Of a stretch of DNA of 64,000 nt, positions 1-8,840 are shown piece by piece. The notes under the pieces were generated by a model, which saw nothing but the letters and a program-made list of their open reading frames with translations, was not told where the DNA came from and ran no database searches. Every line of letters begins with the position of its first letter. Position 1 is the first letter of the stretch. Source of the stretch: an uncultured Candidatus Saccharibacteria bacterium (lineage in GTDB: Bacteria; Patescibacteriota; Saccharimonadia; Saccharimonadales; Saccharimonadaceae); the NCBI GenBank assembly GCA_937974295.1, contig CALBWN010000060.1, positions 1 to 64,000 of the forward strand, in the 5' to 3' direction. Made by a program: the position numbers and the translations under genes.

Positions 1-177
1 AAGACCTGGGCCCGCAGCAGCACGATCACGCCAGAGATGGTGGGGTTCACCTTTGCAGTGCACAATGGTCGGGTGCATGTGCCGGTGCTGATTACAGAAA
101 ATATGGTTGGCCACAAGCTCGGCGAGTTTAGCCCAACCCGTAAGTTCCGCAAGCACGGTGGAAAGGATAAGAAGTAA
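1..177 (+). CDS. rpsS: 30S ribosomal protein S19, C-terminal part
   Basis: The window opens inside this gene and only the last 58 residues are visible. The family's conserved tail is present ([14 protein letters not shown], then a basic end HGGKDKK). S19 sits in the head of the small subunit next to S13 and 16S rRNA. The stop codon shares one base with the ATG of rplV (TAATG), a coupling repeated along this operon. The start lies before the window, so length cannot be judged. Confidence 0.97.
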   Translation, partial: KTWARSSTITPEMVGFTFAVHNGRVHVPVLITENMVGHKLGEFSPTRKFRKHGGKDKK

Positions 178-611
178 TGGCCGCATCACAGACACAACAG
201 GGGTCGAGCGATGCACCAGCCATCGTTCGGGCGCACATCAAGGGTATAGACCAGACCCCGCGCAAGGTAAGCATTGTTGCTAGCCTGGTGCGTGGCCGCA
301 GTGTGGCCGATGCGCTGGTCATTCTTGATCACACCCCGCGCCGCGCCACGCTGCCCGTCAAGAAGGCAATCGCCAGCGCCCAAGCCAACGCCATCAACAA
401 CCATGGCCTCGACCCACGCAGTTTGCATATCCACAGCCTTAGCGTGACTGCTGGCCCACGCCTGCGCCGCTACAAGCCGGCCAGCCGCGGCCGAGCTCAG
501 CCATTCCAGAAGCGCTCGAGCCATATCTTGGTTGAGGTGAGTGGTGTGGAAAAGCAGGTCAAGAAGGTACCCGCCAAAGCAACCGATACAGCCAAGAAAG
601 GAGACAACTAA
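177..611 (+). CDS. rplV: 50S ribosomal protein L22
   Basis: 144 residues; binds 23S rRNA and its long beta hairpin lines the peptide exit tunnel. The L22 core is recognisable: RKVSIVASLVRG near residue 30, KKAIASAQANA near 62, and the hairpin rich in Arg (RLRRYKPASRGRA) near 95 to 108. A Lys/Ala-rich tail of about 20 residues follows the usual end. It starts on the TAATG overlap with rpsS and ends directly before the rpsC ATG, the standard S19-L22-S3 order. Confidence 0.97.
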   Translation: MAASQTQQGSSDAPAIVRAHIKGIDQTPRKVSIVASLVRGRSVADALVILDHTPRRATLPVKKAIASAQANAINNHGLDPRSLHIHSLSVTAGPRLRRYKPASRGRAQPFQKRSSHILVEVSGVEKQVKKVPAKATDTAKKGDN

Positions 612-1253
612 ATGGGCCAAAAAGTAAACCCAGTCAGTTTCCGCCTCCAAGTCCACAAAAACTGGAGCTCGCGTTGGTTTGGCCAAAACAAGCGCGACTT
701 TGCGGCTTGGTTGGCAGAAGACATCAAAATCCGTGAGCTGATCGAAGCTCGCTATGCAAGCCGGCCAACGATCGACCGGATCGAGATTGAGCGCAGCCCA
801 AACCAGATTACCATCGCGATTCACACTGCCAAGGCTGGTGTGGTAATTGGCCGCGGTGGGGCTGGCGTGACAGAGCTCAAGCGACAGATCGAGAAGATCG
901 CCAGCTTACCAGTCCGTATCAATATTGAGGAGGTTCGTCGGCCAGAGCTCAGCGCCAAGCTGGTGTCGGAGAATATCGCGCGCCAGCTCGAGCGCCGCGC
1001 CAACTTCCGCCGCGCCGTCAAGATGGCTGCCCAGAACACCATGAACAGTGGTGCCAAGGGTATCCGCATCGAGGTAGCTGGCCGGCTTAACAACGCCGAG
1101 ATGGCACGCCGCGAGAAGGTCATCGAGGGCTCGGTGCCACTGCACACCTTGCGGGCTGATATCGACTTTCACACCGCACGGGCCAACTGCCCTGGCGTGG
1201 GTATTGTCGGCGTCAAGGTCTGGATCTATAAGGGTGAAAGGAGTGCGAAGTAA
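612..1253 (+). CDS. rpsC: 30S ribosomal protein S3
   Basis: 213 residues, near the usual bacterial length. Starts [12 protein letters not shown] as most S3 proteins do, carries a type II KH domain with the loop VIGRGGAGV near residue 77, and a C-terminal S3 domain ([17 protein letters not shown] near 152). S3 forms part of the mRNA entry channel. It follows rplV without a gap, and its last base is the first base of the rplP ATG. Confidence 0.98.
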   Translation: MGQKVNPVSFRLQVHKNWSSRWFGQNKRDFAAWLAEDIKIRELIEARYASRPTIDRIEIERSPNQITIAIHTAKAGVVIGRGGAGVTELKRQIEKIASLPVRINIEEVRRPELSAKLVSENIARQLERRANFRRAVKMAAQNTMNSGAKGIRIEVAGRLNNAEMARREKVIEGSVPLHTLRADIDFHTARANCPGVGIVGVKVWIYKGERSAK

Positions 1254-1666
1254 TGTTGCTACCAAAGAAAACAAAATTTCGCAAAGTCCGCATTGGTAAG
1301 AACCGCGGCAACGCCACACGAGGCAACTACATTGCCTTTGGTGACTACGGCCTGCAGAGCCTGAGCAACGAGCGCGTCACAAGCCGCCAGATCGAGGCAG
1401 CTCGCCAGGCAATGACCCGCTACGTCAAGCGTGGTGGTAAGATCTGGATCCGTATCTTCCCGCACACGCCAGTGAGCCGCAAGCCACTGGGCCTGAAGAT
1501 GGGTGGCGGCAAGGGTAACCCTGAGTTCTTCGTTGCGAAGGTCAAGAATGGCACCGTGATGTTTGAGATGAAGGGTGTGCCAGAGGATGTCGCCCGCGAG
1601 GCAATGCGCCTGGCAAGCCACAAGCTGCCCGTCAAAACACGCTTTATTAAGAAAGAGGAGGCCTAG
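1253..1666 (+). CDS. rplP: 50S ribosomal protein L16
   Basis: 137 residues, full length. L16 organises the A-site region and 5S rRNA contacts of the large subunit. Visible signatures are [10 protein letters not shown] at the N-terminus, the basic block [18 protein letters not shown] and [15 protein letters not shown]. It overlaps rpsC by one base and is followed two bases later by rpmC. Confidence 0.98.
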   Translation: MLLPKKTKFRKVRIGKNRGNATRGNYIAFGDYGLQSLSNERVTSRQIEAARQAMTRYVKRGGKIWIRIFPHTPVSRKPLGLKMGGGKGNPEFFVAKVKNGTVMFEMKGVPEDVAREAMRLASHKLPVKTRFIKKEEA

Positions 1667-1668
1667 CG

Positions 1669-1872
1669 ATGGCAGAGAATGCAGTCCCTGCAACAGAGGT
1701 CAAGAGCCTCGAGACACTCCAGCAAGAGCTGGCCGCCAAGCGCGCCGATCTGCTTGAGGCCCAGCGGGGCCACCGGGCAGGCGAGCTCGCTAACCCGCGG
1801 ATCCTTGGCGTATATCGCCGAGAGATTGCGCAGATACTAACGGAAATTAATCAGCGGAAAGGAACAAACTAA
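1669..1872 (+). CDS. rpmC: 50S ribosomal protein L29
   Basis: 67 residues. A two-helix L29 with the family's LQQELAAKRADLLEAQ helix and NPRILGVYRREIAQI second helix, preceded by about ten extra residues (MAENAVPATEV). L29 borders the peptide exit tunnel and helps dock trigger factor and SRP. It ends on the TAATG junction with rpsQ. Confidence 0.95.
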   Translation: MAENAVPATEVKSLETLQQELAAKRADLLEAQRGHRAGELANPRILGVYRREIAQILTEINQRKGTN

Positions 1873-2162
1873 TGGCCAAGACATTGACCGGCGTTGTTTC
1901 CTCGGCCGCGGGCAACAAGACCATCACGGTGACCGTGACCAGCCGCGAAACACACCCTATTTACGGCAAGCAATACACCGTCACCCGTAAGTATGCTGCT
2001 CACGACGAGACAAACGATGCCAATGTTGGTGATACGGTGCGGGTCATCGAGACACGCCCGATCAGCAAGCGCAAAGCATTTCGGCTCGATGCCGTACTCA
2101 AGCGCTCGCAGGGCTCGATTGAGCTCAAAAACGATGACGCAGGCGAAGAGGAGGCAGCATGA
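1872..2162 (+). CDS. rpsQ: 30S ribosomal protein S17
   Basis: 96 residues; an OB-fold S17 that binds 16S rRNA early in assembly. The signature [15 protein letters not shown] and the HPIYGKQY segment are clear, as is [15 protein letters not shown]. An acidic tail ([10 protein letters not shown]) extends past the usual end. It overlaps rplN by four bases (ATGA), implying translational coupling. Confidence 0.97.
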   Translation: MAKTLTGVVSSAAGNKTITVTVTSRETHPIYGKQYTVTRKYAAHDETNDANVGDTVRVIETRPISKRKAFRLDAVLKRSQGSIELKNDDAGEEEAA

Positions 2163-2527
2163 TCCAGCAAGAATCTCGCCTTAAGGTAACAGACAACAGT
2201 GGTGCAAAGTCCATCTTGTGCATCCGCGTGCTGGGTGGCACTCGGCGTCGCTACGCTCGGGTGGGCGATGTGATTGTCGCCAGCGTCAAAGACGCCAGCC
2301 CAACTGGCAACGTCAAGAAGAAGTCTATCGTTAAGGCAGTGGTGGTACGCACCCGCGACCAGATCCGCCGCAAAGATGGCAGCACCATCTGCTTCGACGA
2401 CAACGCTGCCGTCATTATCAACGACGACAAAACACCCAAGGCAACTCGTGTCTTTGGCCCTGTGCCACGCGAATTGCGCGACCTTGGCTATAGCAAGATC
2501 ATTAGCTTGGCACCGGAGGTACTCTAA
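2159..2527 (+). CDS. rplN: 50S ribosomal protein L14
   Basis: 122 residues, the canonical length. Starts [18 protein letters not shown], an almost invariant opening for L14, and ends with [10 protein letters not shown] as in the family. L14 forms an intersubunit bridge and is where silencing factors bind. It overlaps rpsQ by four bases and rplX by one. Confidence 0.98.
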   Translation: MIQQESRLKVTDNSGAKSILCIRVLGGTRRRYARVGDVIVASVKDASPTGNVKKKSIVKAVVVRTRDQIRRKDGSTICFDDNAAVIINDDKTPKATRVFGPVPRELRDLGYSKIISLAPEVL

Positions 2528-2850
2528 TGGCACAGCGCATCAAAAAAGACGACATCGTCAAGATCATCAGTGGTGACGACAAAGGTACGACGGGCAAGGT
2601 GCTAGCGGTCAACCCCGCTCAGCAGACCGCATTGGTCGAGGGTGTGGGACTGCGCCACCGCCACGTCAAGCCAAGCCAGCTCAACCCACGTGGTGGCACC
2701 AAGGAAATTCACGTGCCTGTGCCGCTGAGCAAGCTCGCACTGGTTGTCGACGAAGCAGCTGGCACGACGAGCCGTATTGGCTATACTATTAATGCTGAGG
2801 GCGCTAAGGTACGCGTCGCTCGGCAACTGAACAACAAGGAGGTCAACTAA
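2527..2850 (+). CDS. rplX: 50S ribosomal protein L24
   Basis: 107 residues. KOW-domain L24, an early-assembly protein at the 23S 5' domain. The KOW motif VKIISGDDKGTTGKVLAV lies at residues 11 to 28, followed by the family segment RHRHVKPSQLNPRGG. Both ends overlap neighbours by a single base, so it is coupled to rplN and rplE. Confidence 0.97.
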   Translation: MAQRIKKDDIVKIISGDDKGTTGKVLAVNPAQQTALVEGVGLRHRHVKPSQLNPRGGTKEIHVPVPLSKLALVVDEAAGTTSRIGYTINAEGAKVRVARQLNNKEVN

Positions 2851-3431
2851 TGGCGAAGGCAACTGCATCCGCCGCTCCGACTCCTCGCTTGAAAGCCTTG
2901 TATCTGGATCAATACCGCAAGGAACTCCAGGCCGAATTAGCCTTGAGCAATGTACACCAAGTACCCAAGCTCGAGAAGATTGTGGTCAGCGCAGGAATCG
3001 GCAAGCACAAAGAAGACAAGCGCTACCACCAACTGGTACGCAACACGATTACCAAGATTACTGGCCAAGCACCGGTTGATCGCTTGGCTAAGAAGTCGAT
3101 CGCTGGCTTTAAGATCCGTGCTGGCATGGGTGCGCCGATTGGCGTGAGTGTGACGCTGCGCGGCGCTCGGATGTACGAGTTCCTCGACCGGCTGGTTAAT
3201 GTCAGCCTGCCGCGGGTGCGCGACTTTCACGGTGTGGGGAGCAAGTTCGACAAGGGTGGTAACTACAACCTTGGCATTACCGACCAGAGTATTTTCCCCG
3301 AGCTCACCTTTGAGGAGACGCAGATCGTTCATGGCCTCCAGGTGACGATTGCCATCGAGCAGGGCAGCCCAGCCGCGAGCCGGGCACTGCTGGAGAAGTT
3401 TGGTCTGCCGTTTGAGAAGGAGGGGAAATAG
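2850..3431 (+). CDS. rplE: 50S ribosomal protein L5
   Basis: 193 residues, slightly longer than the usual 179 because of an N-terminal stretch (MAKATASAAPTPR). L5 binds 5S rRNA at the central protuberance. Conserved blocks are PKLEKIVVSAGIGKHKEDKR, a GAPIGVSVTLRGARMYEF segment and RDFHGVGSKFDKGGNYNLGI. It lies three bases before rpsN in the standard L24-L5-S14 order. Confidence 0.97.
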   Translation: MAKATASAAPTPRLKALYLDQYRKELQAELALSNVHQVPKLEKIVVSAGIGKHKEDKRYHQLVRNTITKITGQAPVDRLAKKSIAGFKIRAGMGAPIGVSVTLRGARMYEFLDRLVNVSLPRVRDFHGVGSKFDKGGNYNLGITDQSIFPELTFEETQIVHGLQVTIAIEQGSPAASRALLEKFGLPFEKEGK

Positions 3432-3434
3432 CGT

Positions 3435-3704
3435 ATGGCTAAGAAATCAATGATCGCACGCGATCGCAAACGCCAAAAGATGATCGAGAAATTCGCTGCT
3501 AAGCGCGCTGAGCTCAAGGCGGCGGGCGACCTCGATGGCCTGCAAAAGTTGCCGCGTAACTCCAGCCCAACCCGCTGGAAGAACCGCGACGCCCTCAGTG
3601 GCCGGCCACGTGGTTATATGCGCCGCTTTGGCCTGAGCCGCATCAACTTCCGCGAGAAGGCATCGAAGGGCGAAATCCCAGGCATTACAAAGAGCAGTTG
3701 GTAA
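3435..3704 (+). CDS. rpsN: 30S ribosomal protein S14, zinc-independent form
   Basis: 89 residues. The C-terminal S14 signature [19 protein letters not shown] is complete. The four cysteines of the short zinc-binding form are absent and the protein has the longer N-terminal region with KNRDALSGR, so this is the zinc-free C-minus type. S14 sits in the head of the 30S subunit. Located between rplE and rpsH as usual. Confidence 0.97.
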   Translation: MAKKSMIARDRKRQKMIEKFAAKRAELKAAGDLDGLQKLPRNSSPTRWKNRDALSGRPRGYMRRFGLSRINFREKASKGEIPGITKSSW

Positions 3705-3722
3705 CGGAAAGGAGATAGAGTT

Positions 3723-4124
3723 ATGAGTTTACAATCAACTGACCCAATCGCGGATCTCCTCACCCGAATCCGCAACGCTGCGATGGTTGGCAAGACGGAA
3801 GTCCGTGTGCCCACCAGCAAGCTCAAGCAAGTTGTGGCCGAGCAATTGGTCAAGAATCACTACCTGGCAGATGCTACCGTCGAGGCTGGTAAGCCCCGCG
3901 GTACGTTGGTCGTCACGATCAACCGCGCCGGCGAGAGCCCAGCCTTTACCGAGCTAGCCCGGGTGTCCAAGCCAGGCCGCCGCGTCTACGTGGCTGCTGC
4001 CGACATTCCTAAGGTCAAGCAAGGTCGCGGCATCGTCCTCGTCAGCACCAGCAAGGGTGTCATGACTGGTGGCGAAGCAGCCAAGCACAAGCTTGGTGGC
4101 GAAGTGCTGATGAAGATCTACTAA
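3723..4124 (+). CDS. rpsH: 30S ribosomal protein S8
   Basis: 133 residues, full length. Opens DPIADLLTRIRNA and closes with the family motif GIVLVSTSKGVMTGGEA. S8 is a primary 16S rRNA binder and in many bacteria represses the spc operon. An AAAGGAG ribosome site lies just upstream. In other bacteria rplF follows at once; here a terminator follows and rplF is 3.8 kb away. Confidence 0.98.
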   Translation: MSLQSTDPIADLLTRIRNAAMVGKTEVRVPTSKLKQVVAEQLVKNHYLADATVEAGKPRGTLVVTINRAGESPAFTELARVSKPGRRVYVAAADIPKVKQGRGIVLVSTSKGVMTGGEAAKHKLGGEVLMKIY

Positions 4125-4147
4125 TCCGCACAAAGCCAGCAAAAATG

Positions 4148-4180
4148 AAAGCGCCGAGGAGAAAATCCTGGGCGCTTTTT
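4148..4180 (+). terminator. Rho-independent terminator after rpsH
   Basis: Stem AAAGCGCC with GGCGCTTT enclosing an inner AGGA/TCCT pairing, followed by a T run. It closes the first half of the ribosomal cluster and shows that the cluster is now two transcription units. Confidence 0.9.
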
Positions 4181-4434
4181 GTGATAGACAGCACGCGGCA
4201 TTATCGCGGTGGTGCATACGATGAACCTCAAAAACCTTGCTCATTACTCACGGGTCATCTCTTCATACTCCCCCCTCAGGAACGCTCAAAGGGGCGATAT
4301 TTCTCAAACATCGACCTCTTGACTCTTGATGCCAGGGTTGATAATCAATCGTCATGATCGATTCTCACGCTCCAGCAGATGAAGCGATGAGAGAGGCTGC
4401 GAGGTTTTATAGTATCTCACGCTGATGTCCCAAT

Positions 4435-5262
4435 TTAATAAGAGGGAGCAGCAGCTATCATCGCTGCTACCATACCAATGTACCCGAGAGGTAGGGGTGG
4501 TAGCACAATGAGTGCTGCGCGTAGTAAGATGGGCACGTCCTTTCGCCTCACGGCAAAGTATAGAGCAAACAGCAGTACGTTTGCTACAGGTTGGAAATAC
4601 GCTAGTCCAAGAATCAAGTCTTGAGTGCTTGAATTATGACGAGTACCTCCCATAAATCCATCCAAAGGATCCGCGCCAGATAGCTTAACGAGAATACCGA
4701 ACACCATCACAGACACAACAAATACACCAGCCGCCACCCCAACTGCTTGCAGCCACGTCAAACGGTCGACGAACCGAGGGAGGGGGTCGACTGGTACGTT
4801 CTTTGCTACCTCAGTTTGAGGTTGCGGTGTGTTGCCTTGGGGTTGCTCCGCTGTGTTTTGGGAGGCTGCAAGTCTTAAGATGTCTCGCCTAACGGAGAAG
4901 TGTATAATGATAGCCAGCGCACAGAGTGGGAATGTCACGAGGAAGGCCATAACTATAAGCATAAGCGCACCAACGATCGAGGTGATCGAGATAGGCGAAT
5001 TATGATAGGGATGGAACGATTCGTGAATATAGCTTAGGCTGGATATTAAGCCGTACTCAATCACCATCGCTGATACATAGATACCACCTAGCCAGGCTAT
5101 CAATTTTGGCCACGTCATGCGATCAAAGCGCGAGCGGTGTGGTAGCTGCGCCAAGCTGTTTTGCTGATGTGCCGTCTCAGACTGAGGGTGTGATGTGTCA
5201 TCGTGACGCTGCGATATAGCATCGTGAGATGGTGGTGGCGTTTGTGAAGAATCCTTATCCAT
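4435..5262 (-). CDS. Membrane protein with an internal duplication
   Basis: 275 residues, function not recognised. A soluble His/Gln/Ser-rich head (1-42) precedes two copies of one unit. Unit 1 runs from RFDRMTW (45-51) to FSVRRDILRLAA (122-133); unit 2 from RFVDRLTW (163-170) to FAVRRKDVPILLRAA (236-250). Each unit has two hydrophobic segments between its amphipathic start and its basic end; a linker rich in Gln, Pro and Thr separates them and a fifth hydrophobic stretch ends the protein. The start is supported by a -10 box six bases upstream, giving a leaderless mRNA. It is the first gene of the segment that splits the spc operon. Confidence 0.8.
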   Translation of the reverse strand: MDKDSSQTPPPSHDAISQRHDDTSHPQSETAHQQNSLAQLPHRSRFDRMTWPKLIAWLGGIYVSAMVIEYGLISSLSYIHESFHPYHNSPISITSIVGALMLIVMAFLVTFPLCALAIIIHFSVRRDILRLAASQNTAEQPQGNTPQPQTEVAKNVPVDPLPRFVDRLTWLQAVGVAAGVFVVSVMVFGILVKLSGADPLDGFMGGTRHNSSTQDLILGLAYFQPVANVLLFALYFAVRRKDVPILLRAALIVLPPLPLGYIGMVAAMIAAAPSY

Positions 5263-5268
5263 GGCAAC

Positions 5269-5274
5269 ATCATA
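5269..5274 (-). promoter_or_regulatory. Extended -10, leaderless promoter of the 5262 gene
   Basis: On the minus strand TATGCTATGAT ends six bases before the ATG, leaving no room for a Shine-Dalgarno sequence. This is one of many start sites in the window built this way. Confidence 0.6.
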
Positions 5275-5503
5275 GCATATAGTGGCATCCTTTTCTATTT
5301 ATTTCAATAAGCTTGTAAGGCTATCTCTTGGTAGAGATTGTAGCGTAGTAGGAATAAGGACTGTTGAAGGTCTGCTAGAGGCATACACCGCGTTCTCCAA
5401 AGTGCTTGTGGCAAGCTGTATACAATAGTTGATCAGTTGACAATAGGCGGGATAGAGAGTACTGTATAAATCAACAGTGAATAATACATAATATAGGTGC
5501 ATC

Positions 5504-7030
5504 ATGACGCGCGAGTTACCAATCCCACATAGACTACAAGAGCTAAAGGATCCGTATACACCAAAGCCGCCAAGTGATTTTCAGCAGATATTCAAGACAT
5601 TGAAGGATTATGTAGCAAATGACCCATCACATTATAACACTGCACTTGATCAGCTAGATACCTTCGATTTTACAGGCAGTGCAACAACAAAACAAGCATA
5701 CCAATGGAAACTCTCTGCACTGATTGCAGAGCAAAGTGAAGTGGCCGATCCAGCGGTGGTTGACCAAGCGCGAACAACAATGAGGACAGTGTTGGACGAC
5801 TGGTTTGATAATCATACGTCGTCGCATCCAGATGTGCTGCACTACCAAGAGCAGCTGGGGTTTGTCTTGCCAACGAAGGATGATTTTGCTGAGTTTATAC
5901 GTAACCACCCGCGGATCGGTGAGGATCAAGGGCAACTAAATGATATATTTACTTCGTGGCGAGATGCATATTGCGATATGCGCTTGCGACAGGCCGATGT
6001 AGAAGTATTTCCGGCAGGACGAGAGCTTGCACGTGCGCTGCGGGCAGCTGGGGTGGATCGTATCGATTTTGCTGAACAATGGCAGACGAAAGACGGTATC
6101 GCAGAGGCGATTGGTGCCGCAAAGAGTAATACGGATGAGCAAGCTCGGCAGCTTGATACATCCCGTCGGCAAGATATGGAACAAAGCGTGTTATGTCGCC
6201 AGTGCTTCTTATACGATAGCCTTGAGGAGCTTGCAGCTGATTTGCGCCAGTTCTATATGCCATTTGGTAGCGAGATGGACAAGGAAGTTCTGCAGCGGGT
6301 CATTCTTGATCCACTAAAAAGACATAGTATTCCAGCGCTTGCAGTCCGACAGTACGAGCAATTTCGGCAAACAAATGACTATGAATACGAGTGCCCCTGG
6401 CTAGAAGAAATTAAGTGCTGGAGCGTGATTAAGGCTGGTACGCACGAAGACGATAGCTATATCTATCAGATAGAACTATCCTCTCAGGCGGATACCGATC
6501 GATTTGCTGTCTATTGTGGCAAATCAAGCACTGGTGGCGATGTAGCGCACATCAGTCTGAAGCCGATGCTTATACCATATGAAGAATTGCGCCTGATGAC
6601 TCATATAAATGACCCTCTCACCCAGGACGAGTTTGGCCAAATGCGGCAGCAAGCAGAGCGCAATGGCATTGAGCCAACTGAGTTCACTTACGACACTGAG
6701 GTTACCAGAAAGAGCATAACACAGTGGTCATTTCCTGAGGAGACACACACGGAGCTGATGGAGATCCTCCGAACCTATGGTGTAGAAGTAGACTATATTA
6801 CAAGTGAGCGAGGTTCTGAGCTACAGAGAAACTTTGGTTTTGCGCTCGTACGAGAAGTGAGAGAGGCCTTGCATAGTGAAGCAGACGATGGAGAAGGCAA
6901 CAACGATACGATAACAACATATCGTATAAAGATGCCAGAGAAGTATAGCCTTGAAATTGCCAACCCATCCGAAGATACTGTCGCCAAGATAGGGGCGTTG
7001 CGCCGGCTCATATCTCGGCGGATTTTGTAA
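5504..7030 (+). CDS. Uncharacterised 508-residue protein
   Basis: No family recognised. The protein is hydrophilic, without signal peptide or membrane segment, and looks cytosolic. The N-terminal third is helix-rich (LKDYVANDP, TRTMRTVLDDWFDNH-like segments). A CRQC pair occurs near residue 230 and a Trp/Glu-rich segment (CPWLEEIKCW) near 300. The ATG follows a possible -10 (TAATAT) by nine bases and there is no clear Shine-Dalgarno sequence. Codon use is less biased and more AT-rich than in the ribosomal genes on both sides, consistent with a later arrival inside the spc cluster. Unrelated in sequence to the other large unknowns in the window as far as can be seen by eye. Confidence 0.75.
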   Translation: MTRELPIPHRLQELKDPYTPKPPSDFQQIFKTLKDYVANDPSHYNTALDQLDTFDFTGSATTKQAYQWKLSALIAEQSEVADPAVVDQARTTMRTVLDDWFDNHTSSHPDVLHYQEQLGFVLPTKDDFAEFIRNHPRIGEDQGQLNDIFTSWRDAYCDMRLRQADVEVFPAGRELARALRAAGVDRIDFAEQWQTKDGIAEAIGAAKSNTDEQARQLDTSRRQDMEQSVLCRQCFLYDSLEELAADLRQFYMPFGSEMDKEVLQRVILDPLKRHSIPALAVRQYEQFRQTNDYEYECPWLEEIKCWSVIKAGTHEDDSYIYQIELSSQADTDRFAVYCGKSSTGGDVAHISLKPMLIPYEELRLMTHINDPLTQDEFGQMRQQAERNGIEPTEFTYDTEVTRKSITQWSFPEETHTELMEILRTYGVEVDYITSERGSELQRNFGFALVREVREALHSEADDGEGNNDTITTYRIKMPEKYSLEIANPSEDTVAKIGALRRLISRRIL

Positions 7031-7131
7031 CGAACCCCCAACCTTGCTTTTCCATCAAAAATACCACATACTAATGCGCAAGCACTCAGAACGAAAGCAA
7101 AAAAACGAAGCGAAGTATCTTATAGAACGCC

Positions 7132-7646
7132 ATGCCATCATACGAAGTATCACCTCCATCACCCTGCGAAGTAACGCCGCACCAAGACCAATTGCCTGAT
7201 GCGCTATGGTATTATGCGGCCGAGCGGGCTGTGGAGCTGCTGAATACGCAGGATTTACAACGAGCCGACCTCCGGTGGCCGACACCGCTTGCGACATTGC
7301 CGACTGCACTGCCGCTGCGGAGCCGTGCGCACTATGATGATACGATTGACCCAATGACCCCTATGGCCTCGTCAACCTCATTCTGGCCCAGCCAGAGCCT
7401 GGTCAGGTGCACCTGTCGCGTGAGCATACTCAGCAGTACCAGAGCTTCGCGAGTATGGCGACAACAGAGGTCAAGAGTATTGTGATTCGCGATCGGAGTA
7501 CAGACTGGACGGCGGAGGAAGTTGCCGATGCAATCAAGCACGTGCGGCAGATCATTCCCCGGAGTGGCCGCTACATCCCGCTCTACCAACAGTCGACGGG
7601 CGAGATCCTCTTGACGCCTGAGCAGTTTGATGCTGCTCGGGGGTAG
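7132..7646 (+). pseudogene. Frameshifted gene, about 172 codons when joined
   Basis: Two ORFs in different frames read as one protein. The first runs from ATG 7132 to about 7355 (MPSYEVSPPSP ... HYDDTIDP). The second is open from about 7352 (DPYGLVNLILAQPEPG) to the stop at 7646 (TPEQFDAARG). The join needs one extra base in the CCC run near 7349-7352, so a one-base loss, or a sequencing error, is the simplest explanation. The C-terminal part has a regular coding look (WTAEEVADAIKHVRQIIP). Function not recognised. No canonical slippery heptamer for programmed -1 frameshifting is visible at the junction. Confidence 0.6.
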
Positions 7647-7793
7647 GTGTATAATCTCTAAAGAGAATTAGCTGGACGGCCCGTCTTGCTTGTATGAGCT
7701 TTTGCCCCTGCGGTTCATTTGATGGAGATATGGGTGAGAAGGGTGTATTGGTATGGGTCGTGCTAAGGTTTCGCCGCTGGTGTTTTTCTAGCC

Positions 7794-7823
7794 TTGCACT
7801 CTCCCCACCATCTGTGGTACAAT
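7794..7823 (+). promoter_or_regulatory. Promoter of the rplF-rplO operon
   Basis: TTGCAC, an 18-base spacer and TACAAT with TGG before it (extended -10). It gives a leader of about 110 bases before rplF, long enough for post-transcriptional control, in contrast to the leaderless genes nearby. It provides the promoter needed by the detached half of the spc operon. Confidence 0.7.
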
Positions 7824-7940
7824 TAGCAAGATATTAACTTTGCGAGTGAAACGGGAGTTTTGCGTTCTGGTTGTTCGTTGTGGAGAGCGGCCGGCAGCAC
7901 GAGACAAACATTTTGCTGGCTACTAATCGAAAGGTAAGCA

Positions 7941-8483
7941 ATGAGTCTGAGTCGAATCGGAAAACTGCCGGTGGCGATTCCATCGGGTGTGACAATCACG
8001 GTTGACTCTGGTGATGTGGTCGTCAAGGGCCCCAAAGGTGAGCTCTCGCAGTTCATTACGCCAGCGGTCGAGGTGAAGGTCGAGGACGGACAGGTGACGG
8101 TTCATCCCAAGGATGAGTCTAAGGCTGCTCGGGCCCAGCATGGGCTGATGCGCGCCCTCATCAACAACATGGTGATTGGCGTGACCCAGGGGTACGAGAA
8201 GCGCCTCGAGGTCAAAGGTGTGGGCTTTCGGGTTTCGTCGAGCAACAACGAGCTGACGATGAGCCTGGGCTTTAGCCACGAAGTCCACTACAAAGCTCCA
8301 GAGGGAGTTAATGTAACGAACGAGCGAATGGTGATTGTCGTGACGGGTATCGACAAGCAAAAGGTCGGCCAAGTCGCCGCCGAGATCCGCGCTCTCAAGA
8401 AGCCAGAGCCATACAAGGGCAAGGGCATTATGTACGTTGGTGAGCAAATTTTGCGCAAAGCAGGGAAGGCAGGTAAGAAATAA
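7941..8483 (+). CDS. rplF: 50S ribosomal protein L6
   Basis: 180 residues, canonical. Opens MSLSRIGKLPVAIPSGV and ends with the family signature EPYKGKGIMYVGEQILRKAG. L6 lies near the factor-binding site of the large subunit. It is the first gene of the second half of the ribosomal cluster, with its own promoter, and overlaps rplR by one base (TAATG). Confidence 0.98.
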   Translation: MSLSRIGKLPVAIPSGVTITVDSGDVVVKGPKGELSQFITPAVEVKVEDGQVTVHPKDESKAARAQHGLMRALINNMVIGVTQGYEKRLEVKGVGFRVSSSNNELTMSLGFSHEVHYKAPEGVNVTNERMVIVVTGIDKQKVGQVAAEIRALKKPEPYKGKGIMYVGEQILRKAGKAGKK

Positions 8484-8839
8484 TGGCACACGCATTAGCA
8501 AAAAAACTCCTGAATCGTGACCTACGCAAGCGCCGCGTTCGGGCTCGCGTACACGGCACGGCTCAGCGCCCACGTTTGAGTGTGACGATTAGCAACCTGC
8601 ACGTGAGCGCGCAGCTTATTGATGATGACGCCCACGCAACATTGGCTGCTGCCACGACTGTTGGTACCAAAGCAACCGGCACTATGACGGAGAAGGCCGC
8701 TAAGGTGGGCACAGATATCGCCAAGAAGGCCAAAAAAGCAAAGATAAGTGCAGTCGTCTTCGACCGCAATGGTCGCCAGTACGCTGGCCGCCTGAGCGCC
8801 CTGGCAGACGCTGCCCGCAAGGAAGGATTGGAGTTTTAG
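8483..8839 (+). CDS. rplR: 50S ribosomal protein L18
   Basis: 118 residues; binds 5S rRNA together with L5. The N-terminal basic patch RKRRVRARVHGTAQRPRLSV and the C-terminal DRNGRQYAGRLSALADAARKEGLEF-type ending (conserved GRxxALADAxREGGL pattern) identify it. A Lys/Ala-rich middle (AKKAKKAK) is slightly expanded. Located between rplF and rpsE as expected. Confidence 0.96.
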   Translation: MAHALAKKLLNRDLRKRRVRARVHGTAQRPRLSVTISNLHVSAQLIDDDAHATLAAATTVGTKATGTMTEKAAKVGTDIAKKAKKAKISAVVFDRNGRQYAGRLSALADAARKEGLEF

Positions 8840-8840
8840 T

